Under the pieces are notes generated by a model. That model had not been told where the DNA came from. It did no database searches and saw nothing but the letters and a program-made list of their open reading frames with translations. Positions 9,087-18,631 of a stretch of 64,000 bases of DNA are shown piece after piece. Where the stretch lies: NCBI RefSeq assembly GCF_000365425.1, contig NZ_AQOV01000002.1, forward strand, positions 1,480,188-1,544,187, written 5' to 3'. The first letter of the stretch is position 1. Each line of letters begins with the position of its first letter. The DNA comes from Methylomonas sp. MK1. GTDB taxonomy: Bacteria; Pseudomonadota; Gammaproteobacteria; Methylococcales; Methylomonadaceae. The translations under genes and the position numbers were made by a program.

Positions 9087-10679
9087 GTGAAAAACTCTTT
9101 TTTTCTGGTCATACCCCAGCAAAAAAATGATCCCCAATTATCGGCGTCGTTTACCGACGATGCGTTACGGCAATGGATTGCGGAACTGCCGACTGCCAAT
9201 CCCGGTCTGGCTGCCCGTTTGTTCTACGAGTTATTGGGCGAATTGATTTCGGTGGAAATGCCGGCGGCAAAACGCTTGCATGCCTTGGAGTTACTCAGAG
9301 ACAGCTTTTACTTGATCGACGATTATTTGCGCTCGCGACTGATCAAGTTTGGTTTCCCCAAGGGTGAAAGCGAAAAAAAAATCTTCGGCTTGGCCTGCGC
9401 AATCGAAAGACAATTTACCATCGGCTATTGGAGCGTGGTGAAGGATTTGACCCGCCGCGAAATCGGTTGGTTACAGGGTAAGTCTACCGCGCTGGCGATA
9501 CAGCGCACTATCCGGGGCTTGAGCCGGATAGTGATAAGTCACTACATGATGAGCTATCCGGTGCCGGACTGGATCTGGATCGATTTGCACTCGTTGTATA
9601 AACTCGCCGTGAAGCTGGATAAGGCTAGCTCTAAGGTGGCAGACCAGGGCGGTATATTCAGCAAACTGTCGTCAGTCGAAGACAGCTATAAACAAATATT
9701 GCTGCTGAGTTTGGCCTACCCATCCGGATTGATGCAGAAAGAGTTTCAACTGGTTTATGAGTTTTTGGAGAAAATCAGCGATTTTCTGCAAATCGAAACC
9801 AAACCGGTAGCCGAGCAAGCCGTGCAATGCGCGATTTTAATGGACGAAGACTTGCCGCCGGCGTTTTTGCTCAGTGGCACGCAAACAGATCGCAGGTCGG
9901 ACTCGGCCATGCTTTACCTGAATCTGACCAAGTTGGGTAAAGTGATCAAGCAGGCAGACAAGTTGTGCAGCAAGGACGAAGCGCGCTTTAGTTCGCTGGA
10001 GATCGATAAAAATAATCATCAAAAGCTATCGGCGGAACTGTTCGACTATCTGATGCAGCGCTGGCAAGGGAAGGAGCCGCAAGGGACGGTATATTTTGCT
10101 GATCGGCTGGATAGATATGTGGCTATTGGTTTGGAAACGACCTATGATCTATTGGAAACCGGTAGGCCCGGTTTGGAAACCGGTCTGGAAATACGGGCCG
10201 AGACTGACTCCGAGCGCGCCTTGTCTTGTAATTTCCAAAAGGAAGGCGTGCTGTCTATCGGCAGCTTGGTGAGTTTCCGCAAGATAGACGCGATGCCGCA
10301 ACAACGCTCGCTCGGCGTGGTGTGCAAAATACTGCTCCCCAAGCAGGATTCCAAGCTGATATTCGAGGTGATGGTAATCGCCGCCCAAGCTTTCCCGGTG
10401 GCTTATCAGGCGCTGGAGGCGGACACCGACGCGGAGCGCAAGAAAGCCTTAATCTATGGCATAAGAGATAACGAAGGCGAAAAAAGCTTTATCATCATGG
10501 ATTCTTTTCGCTTGAAAGACGGCGATTTATTGCGAATGTTTATGGGACATGAGAATTTTCCCATCATTTTGAACGGCCGCAGAAATATCGGCTTGGGCTA
10601 CTGGCAGTTCGAATGCCGGCGTATTCTGGACGACGTCATTCCCACGCAGAACAAGAAGAAAGGCTATGATTTTATATAA
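9087..10679 (+). CDS. uncharacterised 530-residue protein with a possible divergent PilZ-like C-terminus
   Basis: 530 residues from GTG 9087. There is no signal peptide or membrane segment. Residues 25-300 are helical, with a conserved-looking core around RTIRGLSRIVISHYMMSYP. The C-terminal about 130 residues (from GSLVSFRKID to YWQFECRRI) are beta-rich and resemble the C-terminal beta-barrel of large PilZ-related proteins of Pseudomonas and other gammaproteobacteria. The RxxxR and D/NxSxxG signature for cyclic di-GMP is not clear, so binding is uncertain. It lies 62 bases upstream of rnr. Confidence 0.6.
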   Translation: MKNSFFLVIPQQKNDPQLSASFTDDALRQWIAELPTANPGLAARLFYELLGELISVEMPAAKRLHALELLRDSFYLIDDYLRSRLIKFGFPKGESEKKIFGLACAIERQFTIGYWSVVKDLTRREIGWLQGKSTALAIQRTIRGLSRIVISHYMMSYPVPDWIWIDLHSLYKLAVKLDKASSKVADQGGIFSKLSSVEDSYKQILLLSLAYPSGLMQKEFQLVYEFLEKISDFLQIETKPVAEQAVQCAILMDEDLPPAFLLSGTQTDRRSDSAMLYLNLTKLGKVIKQADKLCSKDEARFSSLEIDKNNHQKLSAELFDYLMQRWQGKEPQGTVYFADRLDRYVAIGLETTYDLLETGRPGLETGLEIRAETDSERALSCNFQKEGVLSIGSLVSFRKIDAMPQQRSLGVVCKILLPKQDSKLIFEVMVIAAQAFPVAYQALEADTDAERKKALIYGIRDNEGEKSFIIMDSFRLKDGDLLRMFMGHENFPIILNGRRNIGLGYWQFECRRILDDVIPTQNKKKGYDFI

Positions 10680-10741
10680 CAAAGACGATTGCCGGCCGGT
10701 TCCGACAGGGAATAGGCGGCAGAACCCAGCAAGCAGATTCA

Positions 10742-13066
10742 ATGACATCAAATACCGATCAGACAGCTGATTTTAACGCACTCGTCGATCCGCACGCCCA
10801 GCGTGAGGCCGAAAAATACGAGAACCCCATACCCAGTCGCGAGCTGATCCTCCAGCTTATTCAAGAAGCCGGCAAGCCGTTACGCCGCCAACAAATCGCC
10901 CAACAATTTGCTCTGGAAACTCCCGATGCCTTGGAAGCGCTACGCCGCAGGCTGCGCGCCATGGAGCGTGACGGTCAGTTAAGTTTTAACAGCCGGCAAA
11001 AATATAGCCTGGGCTCCGGGGATAACACCATCGCCGGACGGGTGCTCGGCCATCCGGAAGGCTTCGGTTTCTTGAAACCCGATGACGGTAGCGAAGACTT
11101 GTTTTTGTCGCCGCGGGAAATGAAGCCGCTGATGCCAAATGACCGCGTAATCGCCCGGGTGGCCGGCATTGATAGACGTGGCCGCCGTGAAGCGGCAGTG
11201 ATTGAAATCAGCGAACGCAATACGCATCAAGTGGTCGGCCGGTTTTTTACCGAGGGCCGCGTGGCTTATGTGGTGCCGGATAACAAAAAAATCGCTCACG
11301 AAGTGTTGATTGCCAAGGAAGACGTTGGTCATGCCAAGCAAGGTCAGATCGTGGTGGCCGAAATCATTCAGCAACCTAGCCAGCATTGCCAGCCTTTGGG
11401 CCGCATCACCGAAGTACTGGGCGCGCATATGGCACCTGGCATGGAAATCGAAATGGCGATTCGCTCGCACGATTTGCCTAATCAGTGGCCGGACCAGTTA
11501 CTGGAAGAAATCAAGGAACTAACCCCACAAGTGCCCGAGTCCGCCAAGCAGGGTAGGGAAGATATTCGCAAGTTGCCCTTGGTAACCATAGATGGCGAAG
11601 ATGCCCGAGATTTTGACGATGCCGTCTACGCGCAGAAAACCCCAAAAGGCTGGAAACTGTTGGTAGCGATTGCCGACGTCTCGCACTATGTAAAAGTCGA
11701 TACCGCTTTGGATGCCGAAGCTAAAAATCGCAGTACCTCAGTATATTTTCCGGAAAAAGTGATACCGATGCTGCCGGAGATACTCTCCAACGGTTTGTGT
11801 TCATTGAACCCGGATGTGGATCGCTTATGCATGGTCTGCGAGTTGCTGATCAACGAAGAAGGGAATGTCCTGCGTTCGCGGTTTTTTGAAGCTGTGATGC
11901 GTTCTCATGCGCGTTTGACCTATACCGAAGTAGCAAAAATGCTGGTGGATGGGGATCAGAAACTGGCGAAAAAACATGCCGCTTTATTGCCGCATCTACA
12001 GACCTTATACGGCTTGTATAAAGTGATGCGCAATCAGCGTGAGTTGCGCGGGGCGATGGATTTCGACACTCAGGAGACCAAGATCGTCTTTGGGCCGGAG
12101 CGCAAAATCGCGGAAATAGTACCTCTGCAACGTAACGATGCCCATAAGTTGATCGAAGAATTTATGATCACCGCCAACACGGCAGCGGCGCGGTTTTTGA
12201 ACAAGAAAAAAATGCCGCGCCTGCTGCGGATTCACGACGGCCCCGGCCCGGAAAAATTACTGGCGCTGAAAACCTTTCTCGGCGAACTGGGCTTATTTCT
12301 GGGCGGCAAGGCTCAACCCACGCCATTGGATTACATGCATCTGCTGGAGTCGGTAAAGGAGCGTCCCGACGCGCATTTGATTCAGACCATTTTGCTGCGC
12401 TCCATGTCGCAAGCCGTCTACAGCCCGGAAACCAAAGGCCATTTCGGTTTGGCGCTGGATGCTTATGCGCATTTCACCTCGCCGATCCGCCGCTACCCGG
12501 ATTTGCTGGTGCATAGGGCGATTCGCCACTGTTTGGCAGGCAAATCGGTGGATAGTTTTCATTACACCCATCCCGATATGGTGTTGTTGGGCGAACATTG
12601 TTCGGCGAACGAGCGCCGCGCCGACGACGCCACCCGCGATGTGGTGAGCTGGCTGAAATGCGAATACATGATGGACAAAATCGGCGAAGAGTTCGACGGC
12701 GTAATTTCCGCTGTGACCGGTTTTGGGTTTTTCGTTGAATTACAATCGATTTACGTGGAAGGCTTGGTGCACATCGCCTCCTTGGTACAGGATTATTTTG
12801 CCTTCGACGCCAGCAAACACCAGTTATACGGCGAGCGCACCGGCGTGCGTTACCGCTTGGGCGATATGGTCAAAATTCGCGTGGTGCGGGTTAATCTGGA
12901 CGACAAGAAAATCGATTTCGAGTTGATACAGTCGGGTAAGAAAATCGCCAAAACCAAGTCATCTTCCAGCCGTAAAAAAGTTGCAGCTAACAGCAAAACT
13001 GTTAAATCAGATAACGATAAAAAAGCCCCAAGTAAGCCAAAAGCCAAAAGACGCCGTCGCTCATGA
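10742..13066 (+). CDS. rnr: ribonuclease R (3'-5' exoribonuclease)
   Basis: 774 residues. Domain order: an N-terminal helix-turn-helix (about 30-95), two cold-shock domains (about 97-240, starting at GRVLGHPEGFGFLKPDD), the RNB catalytic domain (about 275-610, with the metal-binding acidic cluster in TIDGEDARDFDDAV) and an S1 domain (about 650-735). A Lys/Arg/Ser-rich tail ends the protein. RNase R degrades structured RNA processively in mRNA and rRNA quality control. The tail supports RNase R rather than RNase II. Its stop overlaps the rlmB start (ATGA), so the two are coupled, as in many gammaproteobacteria. Confidence 0.97.
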   Translation: MTSNTDQTADFNALVDPHAQREAEKYENPIPSRELILQLIQEAGKPLRRQQIAQQFALETPDALEALRRRLRAMERDGQLSFNSRQKYSLGSGDNTIAGRVLGHPEGFGFLKPDDGSEDLFLSPREMKPLMPNDRVIARVAGIDRRGRREAAVIEISERNTHQVVGRFFTEGRVAYVVPDNKKIAHEVLIAKEDVGHAKQGQIVVAEIIQQPSQHCQPLGRITEVLGAHMAPGMEIEMAIRSHDLPNQWPDQLLEEIKELTPQVPESAKQGREDIRKLPLVTIDGEDARDFDDAVYAQKTPKGWKLLVAIADVSHYVKVDTALDAEAKNRSTSVYFPEKVIPMLPEILSNGLCSLNPDVDRLCMVCELLINEEGNVLRSRFFEAVMRSHARLTYTEVAKMLVDGDQKLAKKHAALLPHLQTLYGLYKVMRNQRELRGAMDFDTQETKIVFGPERKIAEIVPLQRNDAHKLIEEFMITANTAAARFLNKKKMPRLLRIHDGPGPEKLLALKTFLGELGLFLGGKAQPTPLDYMHLLESVKERPDAHLIQTILLRSMSQAVYSPETKGHFGLALDAYAHFTSPIRRYPDLLVHRAIRHCLAGKSVDSFHYTHPDMVLLGEHCSANERRADDATRDVVSWLKCEYMMDKIGEEFDGVISAVTGFGFFVELQSIYVEGLVHIASLVQDYFAFDASKHQLYGERTGVRYRLGDMVKIRVVRVNLDDKKIDFELIQSGKKIAKTKSSSSRKKVAANSKTVKSDNDKKAPSKPKAKRRRRS

Positions 13067-13806
13067 ATTTAACCCAATTGTTTGGCATTCATGCGGTGCA
13101 GGCCGCGTTGGATTATTCGCCACAGAAAATTCGCCGTGCCTGGATCGATAGTCAAAGGCAGGATGTGCGTCTGAAGCAAGTGATTGACGATCTAATCAAG
13201 CTTGGCATCAATCCGGAAAAAACCGAGCGCAAAAAACTCGAAAAGATGGCCGACGGCAAAAATCACCAAGGCATTGTGGTGGCCGTGGAATTGCCGGCGA
13301 TGCGCAGCGAAGACCAACTCAAGCACGATGTCGAAGCGCTAACCACTATGCCGTTTTATCTGGTGCTGGATCAAGTGCAAGATCCGCATAATCTCGGCGC
13401 TTGTCTACGCACTGCGGATGCAGTGGGCGCGCATGGCGTTATCGTTACCAAAGACAATGCCGCCGGGATTACGCCGACGGTTTGCAAAGTAGCCAGCGGC
13501 GCGGCGGAAACGGTGCCGGTGTATCAGGTTACCAATCTGGCCAGGGTGCTACGCTGGTTGAAAGAGCAGAATATCTGGATCATGGGCGCGGCCGGCGAAG
13601 CCGAGCAGACGGTGTTTCAGACGAAGCTGGATATGCCCCTGGCGGTGGTAATGGGTACGGAAGGTACCGGCATGCGCCATTTGACCCGTCAGCATTGTGA
13701 TTTTCTGGTGAAGATTCCTATGGCTGGACAGGTGGAAAGCCTAAACGTATCGGTGGCGGCTGGCGTATTGTTGTACGAAGTGTTTCGGCAGAAACTGCTT
13801 GCTTAA
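13063..13806 (+). CDS. rlmB: 23S rRNA (guanosine-2'-O)-methyltransferase RlmB
   Basis: 247 residues of the SpoU/TrmH (SPOUT) family. It has an N-terminal substrate-binding domain (about 1-75, starting LFGIHAVQAALDY) and a knotted methyltransferase domain with motif 1 LDQVQDPHNLGACLRTADA, motif 2 VMGTEGTGMRHLTR and motif 3 IPMAGQVESLNVSVAAGV. The Asn of motif 1 and the Glu-Gly of motif 2 are present. RlmB methylates G2251 of 23S rRNA at the 2'-O position. It overlaps the rnr stop by four bases. Confidence 0.96.
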   Translation: MNLTQLFGIHAVQAALDYSPQKIRRAWIDSQRQDVRLKQVIDDLIKLGINPEKTERKKLEKMADGKNHQGIVVAVELPAMRSEDQLKHDVEALTTMPFYLVLDQVQDPHNLGACLRTADAVGAHGVIVTKDNAAGITPTVCKVASGAAETVPVYQVTNLARVLRWLKEQNIWIMGAAGEAEQTVFQTKLDMPLAVVMGTEGTGMRHLTRQHCDFLVKIPMAGQVESLNVSVAAGVLLYEVFRQKLLA

Positions 13807-13811
13807 ACGGC

Positions 13812-14108
13812 ATGAAGCGAATTTTCTATGCGGCGGCGGCTCTAGTTGCTAGTGCGTTAAATTCTATTGCTCATGCCGAAATTGATGCACGAGCGATTGC
13901 CTTTAATTGCCGGAATTGTCACGCCGAGTCGAGCTTGGATGCCAAAAGCTCAATCCCTTCTTTAAAAAATTTATCCGCACAACAGATCCGGCAAGCCTTG
14001 CTGGATTTTAAATACGATAAAAACCCAGCCACATTGATGCCCCGTCTGGCTAAAGCTTATAGCGATGCTGAACTTGCGGCTGTTGCGGAATTCTTGAGTC
14101 GAAATTAA
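13812..14108 (+). CDS. fccA: small monohaem c-type cytochrome, probable FccA-type subunit of sulfide dehydrogenase
   Basis: 98 residues: a signal peptide of about 22 residues (ending AHA), then one class I cytochrome c domain. The haem motif CRNCH lies near residues 33-37 and the distal Met is probably in TLMPRLAKAY. It is half the size of the dihaem FccA of Allochromatium, but monohaem versions exist. It starts 5 bases after rlmB and its stop overlaps the flavoprotein start (TAATG), which ties it to the next gene as its electron acceptor in the periplasm. Confidence 0.82.
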   Translation: MKRIFYAAAALVASALNSIAHAEIDARAIAFNCRNCHAESSLDAKSSIPSLKNLSAQQIRQALLDFKYDKNPATLMPRLAKAYSDAELAAVAEFLSRN

Positions 14109-15406
14109 TGGCTGGGTTATCCCGCAGACGTTTTTTGCAAGGCGTTGCCGGCTTGGGAGCGGGCGTTCTTAGCGGTTGTGGCGGATTGCCGCTCCGTAGC
14201 GGTGCCAAAGCTCATGTCGTTGTGGTCGGTGGCGGCTTCGGTGGCGCGACGGCGGCGAAATATCTGCGTTTGCTGGATGCGAATATTCAAGTCACGCTGA
14301 TCGAACCCAAAGCCAAATATGTCACTTGTCCTGGCAGTAATTGGTTGTTTGCCGGTTTGGCGAACCTCGACCAGTTGACAGTCGATTATCAGTCTTTGCA
14401 AGACAGTTATGGAGTCAAGCTGTTAGTTGATCGCGTTAGTAGTTTGGGCGCTGCACAAAGGCTATTGCGCTTGGTCGGGGGACAAAGCGTCACTTATGAC
14501 AGGTTAATCATGTCGCCTGGCATCGATTTTCGCTGGGATGCGATGGCCGGTTACGATCAGGCTGCCGCAGAGCAATTTCCGCATGCCTGGCAGGCCGGTC
14601 CGCAGACCTTACTGCTGGCGCGGCAACTACAAGCGATGCCGGATGGTGGGGTGGTGTTGATGGTCGTGCCGGCCGATCCTTATCGGTGTCCGCCCGGCCC
14701 TTACGAGCGGGCCAGTATGATGGCTTATTGGTTGAAACAGCATAAACCGCGTTCGAAAATACTCATTCTCGATGCCAAGCGCAGCTTTTCCAAACAGGCG
14801 CTGTTCGAAGCCGGTTGGGCGAAACATTACGGTTACGGCACCGCCAATAGCCTGATCGAGTGGCATAGCTTGGCGGATAATCCTTTGCTCGAACTGGATA
14901 AGCAGAATAGGATGCTGACTAGCGAATTCGGCGACAGCTTCCGGGGCGATGTTTTGAATATCATTCCGCCGCAAACCGCCGCACAAATCGCCTTGCAGCA
15001 GGGTTTGACCGATAGCACCGCTTGGTGTCCGGTTCGGCCGTTGACCGGGCAATCGTTATTTGACGAGTTTATCCATGTAATCGGCGATTCCGCGCACTAC
15101 GCGCCCATCCCTAAATCCGCTTTTGCCGCGAATTCCGAAGCCAAAGCGTGTGCGTTGGCGGTGACGAGCTTAATCAATCAGACCCCCATCGCTGAAGCGC
15201 ATTGGCTCAATACCTGCTATAGCCTGATCACGCCTGAGCACGGCATTTCCGTGGCCGGAGTTTACGAACTGGACTCGGCCAACGCGATTGCGCCGGTGAA
15301 AGGAGCTGGCGGCGTCAGTGCGCGAACGGATGGCGAAGCGGCCGCTATGGAAGCGGATTATACGCGTGCCGTTTATCGGAGCTTGATTGCCGATACATTT
15401 GGTTAA
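14108..15406 (+). CDS. fccB: sulfide dehydrogenase (flavocytochrome c) flavoprotein subunit
   Basis: 432 residues. A Tat-type leader (SRRRFLQ, then a hydrophobic stretch) indicates folded export to the periplasm. The FAD-binding motif VVVVGGGFGGATAA lies near residues 36-49. The FCSD-type cysteine motifs are visible: VTCPGSNW, YRCPPGPYERA and AWCPVRPLT, the last two corresponding to the redox-active Cys pair that oxidises sulfide. The enzyme passes electrons from sulfide to cytochrome c. The leader also contains LSGCGG, so lipidation instead of cleavage is possible. In this setting it probably detoxifies or uses sulfide. Confidence 0.9.
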   Translation: MAGLSRRRFLQGVAGLGAGVLSGCGGLPLRSGAKAHVVVVGGGFGGATAAKYLRLLDANIQVTLIEPKAKYVTCPGSNWLFAGLANLDQLTVDYQSLQDSYGVKLLVDRVSSLGAAQRLLRLVGGQSVTYDRLIMSPGIDFRWDAMAGYDQAAAEQFPHAWQAGPQTLLLARQLQAMPDGGVVLMVVPADPYRCPPGPYERASMMAYWLKQHKPRSKILILDAKRSFSKQALFEAGWAKHYGYGTANSLIEWHSLADNPLLELDKQNRMLTSEFGDSFRGDVLNIIPPQTAAQIALQQGLTDSTAWCPVRPLTGQSLFDEFIHVIGDSAHYAPIPKSAFAANSEAKACALAVTSLINQTPIAEAHWLNTCYSLITPEHGISVAGVYELDSANAIAPVKGAGGVSARTDGEAAAMEADYTRAVYRSLIADTFG

Positions 15407-15589
15407 TTTGATCATAAATGTTTTATTTCAATAGTTTGTGTTAGTTTTTTGTAATTTTTTTTGAATTGTTTTTCCTTGCAATTGAAACTGAATAAGAAAG
15501 CAATTTTTCGGCCAGAATTTACGAGTATTTACCATTGAAGGCGCGGGAATCCGAAAACAGCGTGTTACAATCGCGCCTGTTCCTTTTCC

Positions 15590-17938
15590 ATGGTTGACTG
15601 CGTGAAGAAAAAACCGCTATTACAAATACTGTTGTTGAGTATGCTGTCCGGCAAGGCCGCTCATGCAAGCAGCTTTGTAGTTGAGGATATTCAGGTCAAG
15701 GGCTTACAAAGAATTTCCGCCGGTACTGTCTACAACTATTTGCCGGTTAATGTCGGCGAAACCTTTTCCGAAGACAAGCAAGCCGCGGCCATCAGAGCCT
15801 TATTCAACACCGGATTTTTCAAGGATATATCGCTGGAACGCGATGGCGGCACGCTGGTGGTGAATGTGGTCGAGCGGCCTTCGGTCGCGAAAGTGGTTAT
15901 CGAAGGCAACAAGGACATCAAAAAAGAAGATTTGACAGAAGCCTTGAAGAAAATCGGCTTGGCGGAAGGCAAGGTTTATAACAAGCAAATCCTGGACAAG
16001 GTCGAACAAGAACTGCGCCGGCAATATTTCAGCCACGGTAAATACGGCCTGAAAATTAAAACCGAAGTCTCGGAATTGACGCGTAATCGGGTCGGCATTC
16101 ATATCGATATTTCCGAGGGCCGGGTTGCCAAAATCAAGCAAATCAATATCGTCGGCAGCAAATCCTTTGCCAACGATCTGTTGCGGAAAGAATTCGAATT
16201 AAGCACTACCAACTTCCTGTCTTTTTATTCCAAAGACGACCAATATTCCAAACAAAAGCTGTCCGCGGATTTGGAAAAACTGCGTTCGTATTATCTGGAC
16301 CGCGGTTATATCAATTTCTCCATCGAATCCACTCAGGTCGATATCACGGCTGATAAAAAGGAAATTTACATCACTATCAACGTCAAGGAAGGCGATGTGT
16401 ACACCTTGGAAAAGGTCAAACTGTCCGGTGAGTTGATTGTGCCGCCGGAAGAGTTGATCAAATTGGTTAAAGTCGGGCCCGGCGAGATTTTCTCCCGGAA
16501 AAACGCCACCGAAACGTCTAAGTCTATTTCTGACCGATTGGGCGACGAAGGCTACACCTTTGCCAACGTGAATATGGTGCCGGAAATTAACGAGCAGCAA
16601 AAAACCGTGGCGATGACCTTCTTTGTCGATCCGGGCAAACGTGTGTATGTGCGACGAATTAACGTCAAGGGCAACACCAAGACCCGTGACGAAGTGATTC
16701 GCCGGGAAGCTCGGCAGATGGAGTCCAGTTGGGCGGCCAGCAGCAAGATCGAGCGGACCAAGACCCGTTTGGATAGATTGGGTTATTTTGAGGAAGTGGG
16801 GGTGGAAACCCCGCCTGTAGTGGGTTCGGCCGATCAGATCGATGTCAATTACACCATCAAGGAAAAAGCCTCCGGTAACTTGCAGGCCGGTGTCGGTTAC
16901 TCGCAAGTGCAAGGGATTATTTTTAACGCCAACGTGTCGCAAGACAATATCTTCGGTACCGGTAAGCGGCTGGATTTTGCGTTCAACAACAGTAGTATTC
17001 TGACGCGTTATAATCTGGGTTTTTCAGATCCTTATTACACGCTGGATGGCGTGGCGATGGGCTACAACCTGGGTTACACTTCTAGAAATGCCTACGCGGC
17101 TAACTTGGCGGCTTACAACACAACGATCACGAATGCCGGTGTCAACTTTGGTATTCCGCTGAATGAGTTCGACCGCATTGGTTTCGATATTGATTTAAAG
17201 CGCACCGAGATTGAAAATACTAACTTATCGTCGGACACGATTCTAAAATTCTTAGGGTTTCAGAAGGGTGACAACATTTCGGCTATCCGGTCGAAAAGCT
17301 TTGATACGCTGTCCACTTCTGTGGGTTGGACTCACGATACTTTAGACAGAGCCACCTTCGCTCATAGCGGTGGTCAGCAAAGGCTGTCCGGATTGATTAC
17401 CGTACCCGGTAGTGATTTGGAATATTTCAAAGTCGGCTATAAACATCAGCATTATTTTCCCTTGTCCAACGACTTTACCTTCCGCTTGTTGGGTGAGGTA
17501 GCGCATGGCGGAAGCTATGGTGGTAGTTCGGGTTTGCCTTTTTTTGAAAACTATTTTGCTGGTGGTACGGGTGACGTACGGGGTTTTATGCAAAATACCC
17601 TCGGTGTCATTGACACCAACGACATCAACACCGCCAATACTTACAACCGTCCTATCGGTGGTTCCACAAAAATGATTGGCAAGGCTGAGCTGTTTTTCCC
17701 TGTGCCGTTCTTAAGCGATCTGAAATCGGTGCGGATTGGCTCGTTTGTTGACGCTGGTACGCTGGCACCCGGACTTAGTACCGGCGATTTGCGCAAGTAT
17801 TTCCGGTATTCGGTTGGTTTGTCCGGCGAATGGTTGTCGCCGTTTGGGGCCTTGGCAGTGAGCGTCGCCCAACCACTGAATTCCGAGAGTACCGATAGAA
17901 CTCAAGCCTTCCAGTTCACCTTCGGCTCGGGATTTTAG
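15590..17938 (+). CDS. bamA: outer membrane protein assembly factor BamA
   Basis: 782 residues: a signal peptide of about 25 residues (to AHAS), five POTRA domains (about 28-430; POTRA1 starts FVVEDIQVKGLQRIS) and a 16-strand barrel (about 435-782). The chain ends in the C-terminal phenylalanine of outer-membrane barrels (FGSGF). The barrel-lid motif VRGF is seen in GGTGDVRGFMQNT. BamA folds and inserts outer-membrane proteins. The start could be ATG 15590 or GTG 15602; neither has a strong ribosome site and both give a usable leader. The usual upstream neighbour rseP is absent; an AT-rich 183-bp gap separates it from fccB. Confidence 0.96.
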   Translation: MVDCVKKKPLLQILLLSMLSGKAAHASSFVVEDIQVKGLQRISAGTVYNYLPVNVGETFSEDKQAAAIRALFNTGFFKDISLERDGGTLVVNVVERPSVAKVVIEGNKDIKKEDLTEALKKIGLAEGKVYNKQILDKVEQELRRQYFSHGKYGLKIKTEVSELTRNRVGIHIDISEGRVAKIKQINIVGSKSFANDLLRKEFELSTTNFLSFYSKDDQYSKQKLSADLEKLRSYYLDRGYINFSIESTQVDITADKKEIYITINVKEGDVYTLEKVKLSGELIVPPEELIKLVKVGPGEIFSRKNATETSKSISDRLGDEGYTFANVNMVPEINEQQKTVAMTFFVDPGKRVYVRRINVKGNTKTRDEVIRREARQMESSWAASSKIERTKTRLDRLGYFEEVGVETPPVVGSADQIDVNYTIKEKASGNLQAGVGYSQVQGIIFNANVSQDNIFGTGKRLDFAFNNSSILTRYNLGFSDPYYTLDGVAMGYNLGYTSRNAYAANLAAYNTTITNAGVNFGIPLNEFDRIGFDIDLKRTEIENTNLSSDTILKFLGFQKGDNISAIRSKSFDTLSTSVGWTHDTLDRATFAHSGGQQRLSGLITVPGSDLEYFKVGYKHQHYFPLSNDFTFRLLGEVAHGGSYGGSSGLPFFENYFAGGTGDVRGFMQNTLGVIDTNDINTANTYNRPIGGSTKMIGKAELFFPVPFLSDLKSVRIGSFVDAGTLAPGLSTGDLRKYFRYSVGLSGEWLSPFGALAVSVAQPLNSESTDRTQAFQFTFGSGF

Positions 17939-18023
17939 TTTAGTTTGAGCCTGTTTTGCCCTATAATCGCCTTTGCGTTCTGTCTTAAACTCAAAAAAAA
18001 ATTAACCGGAGATGGTTTTGACC

Positions 18024-18524
18024 ATGAAAAATAGAATTTCTTTGTTTCTAATGCTGATGATTTTTGCTGGCGTGAGTCACGCAGAGCTGAAAATCGGTTT
18101 TGTCAATGTGGCCAAGGTTTTGGAAAAAGCGCCACAAGCGGCCAAAGCAAAAACTCGCTTGGAAACTGAATTTTCACCAAGAGACAAAGCGCTGGTTTCT
18201 CAGCAAAAAGAGATCAAATCGCTGGAAGAAAAGTTGGGCCGCGACACTGCGGTCATGGGCGAAGAAGAGCGTCATAGAATCGAAAAAGACATTCTGGATA
18301 AAAAACGCGACGCGGCTCGTGCACAACAAGAGTTCAGCGAAGATTTCAACATGCGTAGAAACGAAGAGTTGGGCAACCTACAAAAACGCATCGTAGAAGC
18401 AGTAAGAGCGTTAGCCAAAGAAGAGTCTTTTGATTTGTTGCTGACCGACGGTGTTATTTACGCCAACGATCAAATTGACGTTACCAGTCGCGTTCAGCAA
18501 AAACTGGAAAACTTGTCGCAGTAA
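18024..18524 (+). CDS. skp: periplasmic chaperone Skp (OmpH family)
   Basis: 166 residues from ATG 18024. An in-frame ATG at 18012 directly abuts the GGAG at 18008-18011 and so is a poor start. The signal peptide ends at SHA (about residue 20). The mature protein is a small beta core (LKIGFVNVAKVLEKAPQ) from which long helices extend (about 35-135, rich in Lys, Glu and Arg), the 'jellyfish' shape of Skp trimers that hold unfolded outer-membrane proteins. TATAAT at 17962-17967 could be part of its own promoter. The partner bamA lies directly upstream. Confidence 0.92.
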   Translation: MKNRISLFLMLMIFAGVSHAELKIGFVNVAKVLEKAPQAAKAKTRLETEFSPRDKALVSQQKEIKSLEEKLGRDTAVMGEEERHRIEKDILDKKRDAARAQQEFSEDFNMRRNEELGNLQKRIVEAVRALAKEESFDLLLTDGVIYANDQIDVTSRVQQKLENLSQ

Positions 18525-18631
18525 GATTTTCCCCGATGCTTCCCTGATTGCGGAAGCATGCAGCACCTTAAGTGGGGGAGTTCCTGGTCTAAGCGAACTT
18601 CCCGCTTCTCTTCATTTCGCACAGATAACTC

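Noticed and set aside
16199..16942. 247-codon minus-strand open frame
   Set aside because: Antisense shadow of the POTRA region of bamA.
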